DNA of 8,272 nucleotides from Deltaproteobacteria bacterium (GTDB lineage: Bacteria > Desulfobacterota > Desulfobacteria > Desulfobacterales > JAFDCJ01): contig JAJRVC010000624.1 of the NCBI GenBank assembly GCA_024277475.1, forward strand, positions 1-8,272, in the 5' to 3' direction. This document shows, piece after piece, positions 5,797-8,272 of the stretch. Numbering within the stretch: the first letter of the stretch is position 1; each line of letters opens with the position of its first letter. The translations under genes were made by a program, and so were the position numbers. The notes under the pieces were generated by a model. The model had not been told where the DNA came from. It ran no database searches and saw only the letters and a program-made list of their open reading frames with translations.

Positions 5797-7713
5797 ATGA
5801 AACAGGCTTTACTAAAAAAACTCCCGGGAGTGAACCAACATCTGTATATAATATTTGCCCTGCTCGTCTTCTTTCTCCTGGTGACCTTGGGTTTAATCCT
5901 CCGAAAGGAGGCGAATCCTGAATGGATGCGCCATCAGAAGGCGTTTTTCCGTTCAGAGACGAAAAAGATTACCAAGGCTTTAGCCAGTGCCGACGGGAGA
6001 CAACGCACAATCTTACAAAAGCGATTGCGCTATCTGGACCACCCGCAGTACCGCATCAGGCAGATTCTACTGAAGGACGGCAATCGCGTCGACCGGTGCA
6101 TTACCTGCCACCTGGAGCTGAAACAACTTGAAAAAAAACATTCGCAAATAGAACGTTTTCCGTTTGAGGAGTACGGTTGTACGGTTTGCCACGGTGGTGT
6201 CGGCAGGGCAACGGAATCGTCCAGGGCCCATTCCACTTTACGCATTCCTCGCAGACCACTGCATGAATATCTCAAAGCCCGCGACACCGGAACTTCGACC
6301 CTTGATTTGTTCCAATATAGCGCTTCCGGAGAGCCGATACCTTTCACCGGCTCAAACCTGTGCCTTCGCTGCCACCTGGCTTCGCATCCAAGACATGTGG
6401 CACGCTGGCGCATGCTCAAATTTAAACCCTTTGACAAAGTGATGACCAAACTGGAAGAGGTACGAAGGCGTGGACTTAAATTAGATGAGTCGCGATGTCT
6501 CGGCTGTCACACGACGGCTTTCAATGAACTAACGGGCCACTACCTGGAAGACCGGGTTACCTGTGAAAGCTGTCATGGCCCGGGAGGATTTTATGCTGAA
6601 CTCATGGCGGGAGGCAGGGCCCGGGATGGGGCCGAGTTAGCCAGGGCCAATATTCTCGAAACCCGCTCGGATAGGGTATGCCTGAACTGCCATAAACCCG
6701 ACCGTCACAGTGATTATGAGGGCGAAGATATGCCGTCCACGGTGATTGTCGCTTACCTGGACGGAAAACCGGTTCCTGAAATGGACGGTAAGGCCCAGGA
6801 AGATACCTGGAACATAGCCCTCGAATCGAAAGTAGGCACCTGGAAATTAGGCGACGGCCCTCCTCAGCCGGGAACCGAGGTCTTTATTCGTGCAGTTTAC
6901 GATGATACCAATCTTTATTTTGTTTTCCGATGGCTTGATAAAACCCACCAGAACCAGATGGGCCAATGGATTTTTAGCGACAATCGATGGCGGGCCAAAG
7001 TGGACTGGCCCGACGCCCTTGCGCTTCATTGGCAGGCAACCGAACAGGTCGATGACTTCAGGCAGAGCGGTTGTGCCGTCTTATGCCACAGCACCGGCCG
7101 TTTCAAAAAATTTCCGCGTATGTCCACCCGGCAGGAAAACGCAGTCGTGGATGAGTGGTACTGGAATGCTTTTACGGCCGAAAGGGCGGGACGTCCCGGG
7201 GACGGGTTTTTGGATCACCAGGAAAGGTTCGTACCGCAAGGAAGCTTAAAGCCCGCATTTCGGTGGGCACATCCTGAAATCTCAGCAGCCCATGGGAACG
7301 ATGCTTCCGGCAAGCGACTGCCGGGAACTGTGGGCGGGGTCCCGCTCACTCTCAATGCAGAAAAGACTGAAGGAAAGCCGCCCCATCCTCGATTTTACCC
7401 GAAAGAGGGAAAACAGGTACCGTTGCAATTATCTGGCAACGGCATCCCGGCGATAAAAAGTTTCCCGCTATATGAATCCGGCACTCCCGAGGGAGGGGAT
7501 TCAGCAGATATCAGGGGCAGCGCATCCTGGTCTGACGGATACTGGACTCTCGAGCTGAGCAGAGCTTTGCGAACTCCCTACAAGCGGGATGTGCGGCTTG
7601 ATTTTCCTGAAAAAATTTATTCCTTCGGATTGGCCGTATGGGATGGCGCCACCGGAGATCAGCATCAGGTAGTTACCATCGTCAAGCTTCGCTTTGAGTC
7701 CGGAAAAGAGTAA
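5797..7713 (+). CDS. membrane-anchored multihaem cytochrome c with C-terminal ethylbenzene-dehydrogenase-type haem domain
   Basis: A 638-residue exported cytochrome, the last gene of the operon, starting directly after the preceding stop codon. A single N-terminal hydrophobic helix (about 17-35) is probably an uncleaved anchor with the rest in the periplasm. Six CXXCH haem c sites follow: 101-105, 128-132, 189-193, 234-238, 256-260 (CESCHGPGG) and 295-299. The C-terminal third (about 318-635) resembles the haem-b-binding domain of the gamma subunits of ethylbenzene and dimethylsulfide dehydrogenases, with segments such as YDDTNLYFVFRW (368-379), ALALHW (407-412), GYWTLELSRAL (581-591) and FGLAVWDG (610-617). 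It also contains an unusual CX3CH (CAVLCH, 426-431) that could bind a seventh haem c. By position it replaces cytochrome c1 or f as electron acceptor from the Rieske protein. The onward acceptor is unknown. Axial ligands of the C-terminal domain cannot be assigned by eye. Confidence 0.9.
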   Translation: MKQALLKKLPGVNQHLYIIFALLVFFLLVTLGLILRKEANPEWMRHQKAFFRSETKKITKALASADGRQRTILQKRLRYLDHPQYRIRQILLKDGNRVDRCITCHLELKQLEKKHSQIERFPFEEYGCTVCHGGVGRATESSRAHSTLRIPRRPLHEYLKARDTGTSTLDLFQYSASGEPIPFTGSNLCLRCHLASHPRHVARWRMLKFKPFDKVMTKLEEVRRRGLKLDESRCLGCHTTAFNELTGHYLEDRVTCESCHGPGGFYAELMAGGRARDGAELARANILETRSDRVCLNCHKPDRHSDYEGEDMPSTVIVAYLDGKPVPEMDGKAQEDTWNIALESKVGTWKLGDGPPQPGTEVFIRAVYDDTNLYFVFRWLDKTHQNQMGQWIFSDNRWRAKVDWPDALALHWQATEQVDDFRQSGCAVLCHSTGRFKKFPRMSTRQENAVVDEWYWNAFTAERAGRPGDGFLDHQERFVPQGSLKPAFRWAHPEISAAHGNDASGKRLPGTVGGVPLTLNAEKTEGKPPHPRFYPKEGKQVPLQLSGNGIPAIKSFPLYESGTPEGGDSADIRGSASWSDGYWTLELSRALRTPYKRDVRLDFPEKIYSFGLAVWDGATGDQHQVVTIVKLRFESGKE

Positions 7714-7742
7714 CCCACGATTCCTGGTTTAATAATATAAAA

Positions 7743-7955
7743 TCCGGACCCTGCGGAACCTACCTGTGGCAGAACCAGATCGAGGACGACGGAACCGGCT
7801 ACATCCTGGTCTCCGACCAGCAGGCCAACACCTTCCGCATTTTCAAACGCGAGGGGGAGCCCGGTGATCCGCACGACCACCGGTTGATCAAGTTCGTCAA
7901 GGTATCGACCAACAAGAGCGACGCGACGGCTCCGAAAGAAAAGATAAGCGATTAA
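7743..7955 (+). pseudogene. remnant resembling the C-terminal part of a phytase-like beta-propeller protein
   Basis: About 70 codons in one frame end at TAA 7953-7955, with no in-frame ATG, GTG or TTG at a plausible place and an in-frame TGA at 7695-7697 inside the preceding gene. The peptide includes GTGYILVSDQQANTFRIFKR (positions about 7791-7850) and later HDHRLIKFVKVST. These resemble the repeated blade pattern of bacterial 3-phytase-like beta-propellers (YILVSSQGxNTFxIFxR), which act on phytate or related phosphate esters outside the cytoplasm. The match breaks off after VST, where homologues continue, so I read this as a truncated relic rather than a gene. It is more GC-rich than its surroundings and runs in the same direction as the cytochrome operon, 29 bases behind it. 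The family call is from memory of the motif and is uncertain. Confidence 0.45.
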
Positions 7956-7976
7956 TTTTTCAGTGCGAATCAAGCG

Positions 7977-8210
7977 AAAATTACGAATTGTGTACCGGAA
8001 AGCGTAAATGCTCTGAGCATCATCACCCACAACAAAAAGCCCTTCGGGATTTTCCCTGCTTAATAATTCAATCAGCTTGAACTGGGCAGCGTTGATGTTC
8101 TGGTACTCATCCACCAGCAGGTGTTCCGCTCTCGCCTGGTACTTTTCCAGGATTTCGGAATACTTTTCCAGGATTTCGCAGGCGAAATGAATCTGGTCAT
8201 CGAAGTCAAT
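7977..8210 (-). pseudogene. internal fragment of a UvrD/Rep-type superfamily I DNA helicase
   Basis: Read on the minus strand, the frame gives IDFDDQIHFACEILEKY, then HLLVDEYQNINAAQFKLIEL, then LFVVGDDAQSIYAFR. These are the spacer before motif II, helicase motif II (DEYQ, Walker B: Mg2+/ATP hydrolysis) and motif III (VVGDDxQSIYxFR) of UvrD/PcrA/Rep helicases. Motif I (Walker A) should lie upstream, but an in-frame TGA at 8243-8241 interrupts the frame about 10 codons before IDFDD. After FR the expected GA residues are missing, and the frame runs on antisense to the phytase-like remnant. Fewer than 80 of the usual 650-plus residues remain, so it cannot encode an active helicase. A formal ORF starting at the GTG of VDEYQ (8114) exists but would be non-functional. 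Confidence 0.7.
8140..8181. repeat. 21-bp tandem direct repeat inside the helicase remnant
   Basis: An 18-base sequence (tacttttccaggatttcg) occurs at 8140-8157 and again at 8161-8178, giving two tandem units of 21 bases. On the minus strand it encodes a doubled heptapeptide, EILEKYS then EILEKYQ. Because the period is a multiple of three, the frame is kept. Family members often have a similar EKYPE-EKYQ rhythm here, so the repeat may be partly natural, but identity over 18 bases suggests a recent slippage duplication or conversion. Confidence 0.6.
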
Positions 8211-8220
8211 GTACCTTAAC

Positions 8221-8272
8221 GTTGCAAAAGCCGGAGGGCTTCAGAGCCAAGGCGTCAAGGGTGAAGTTGTAG
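8221..8272. other. unassigned right-hand edge
   Basis: The last 50 or so bases do not continue the helicase family in the minus frame, because a TGA interrupts it at 8243-8241. One other minus-strand frame reads NFTLDALALKPSGFCNV without a stop, but the peptide is not recognised. A small inverted repeat (ggct-tcag-agcc) lies at 8238-8249. This may be the edge of another element continuing beyond the window. Confidence 0.3.

Noticed and set aside
7665..8114. A 149-residue minus-strand ORF beginning with the helicase DEYQ motif
   Set aside because: Only the first 40-odd residues are helicase-like. The remainder is antisense to the phytase-like remnant and the end of the cytochrome gene, so it is not a real protein.

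Overview
This 8.3 kb window looks like chromosomal DNA of an anaerobic, respiratory Gram-negative bacterium, most likely a member of the Desulfobacterota (former Deltaproteobacteria). The evidence is a ZraS/HydH-like sensor kinase paired with an NtrC-type sigma54 activator, a Rieske/split-cytochrome-b operon ending in a multihaem cytochrome c with an ethylbenzene-dehydrogenase-type haem domain, and a fatty-acid/acyl-CoA gene next door. The base composition is moderate. The taxonomic assignment is inference from gene families; no marker gene is present.

Layout. (1) Positions 2-130 hold the 3' end of a 3-hydroxyacyl-CoA dehydrogenase gene on the + strand. (2) Positions 263-3496 (minus strand) hold a two-component system: a membrane sensor histidine kinase followed, 81 bp further along, by its sigma54-dependent response regulator. 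(3) Positions 3497-3790 are the divergent intergenic region. It carries a short A-rich degenerate repeat near the kinase start and a strong-looking promoter facing the cytochrome operon, whose 19-bp spacer and dyad resemble MerR-family promoters. (4) Positions 3791-7713 are a tight four-gene operon on the + strand: Rieske iron-sulfur protein, cytochrome b6-like N-terminal cytochrome b, subunit-IV-like C-terminal cytochrome b, and a 638-residue membrane-anchored multihaem cytochrome c. (5) Positions 7714-8272 contain no intact gene. They hold a fragment resembling the C-terminus of a phytase-like beta-propeller (+ strand) and a fragment of a UvrD-type helicase (minus strand), placed tail to tail.

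How the genes probably work together. The four-gene operon should encode a quinol-oxidising Rieske/cytochrome b complex. Quinol is oxidised at the Qo site; one electron goes through the Rieske 2Fe-2S cluster to the multihaem cytochrome and the other through the b haems across the membrane. Three features distinguish it from textbook bc1: cytochrome b is split, and its helix D haem ligands have b6-type spacing; a cysteine lies at the position that binds the extra haem c (haem ci/cn) in b6f; and the PEWY glutamate of the Qo site is replaced (APWY). The electron acceptor subunit is not cytochrome c1 or f but a protein with six CXXCH sites, one CX3CH site and a C-terminal haem-b-type domain. The divergently transcribed two-component system may sense a periplasmic signal and control this or distant sigma54 genes, but no sigma54 promoter is visible before the operon.
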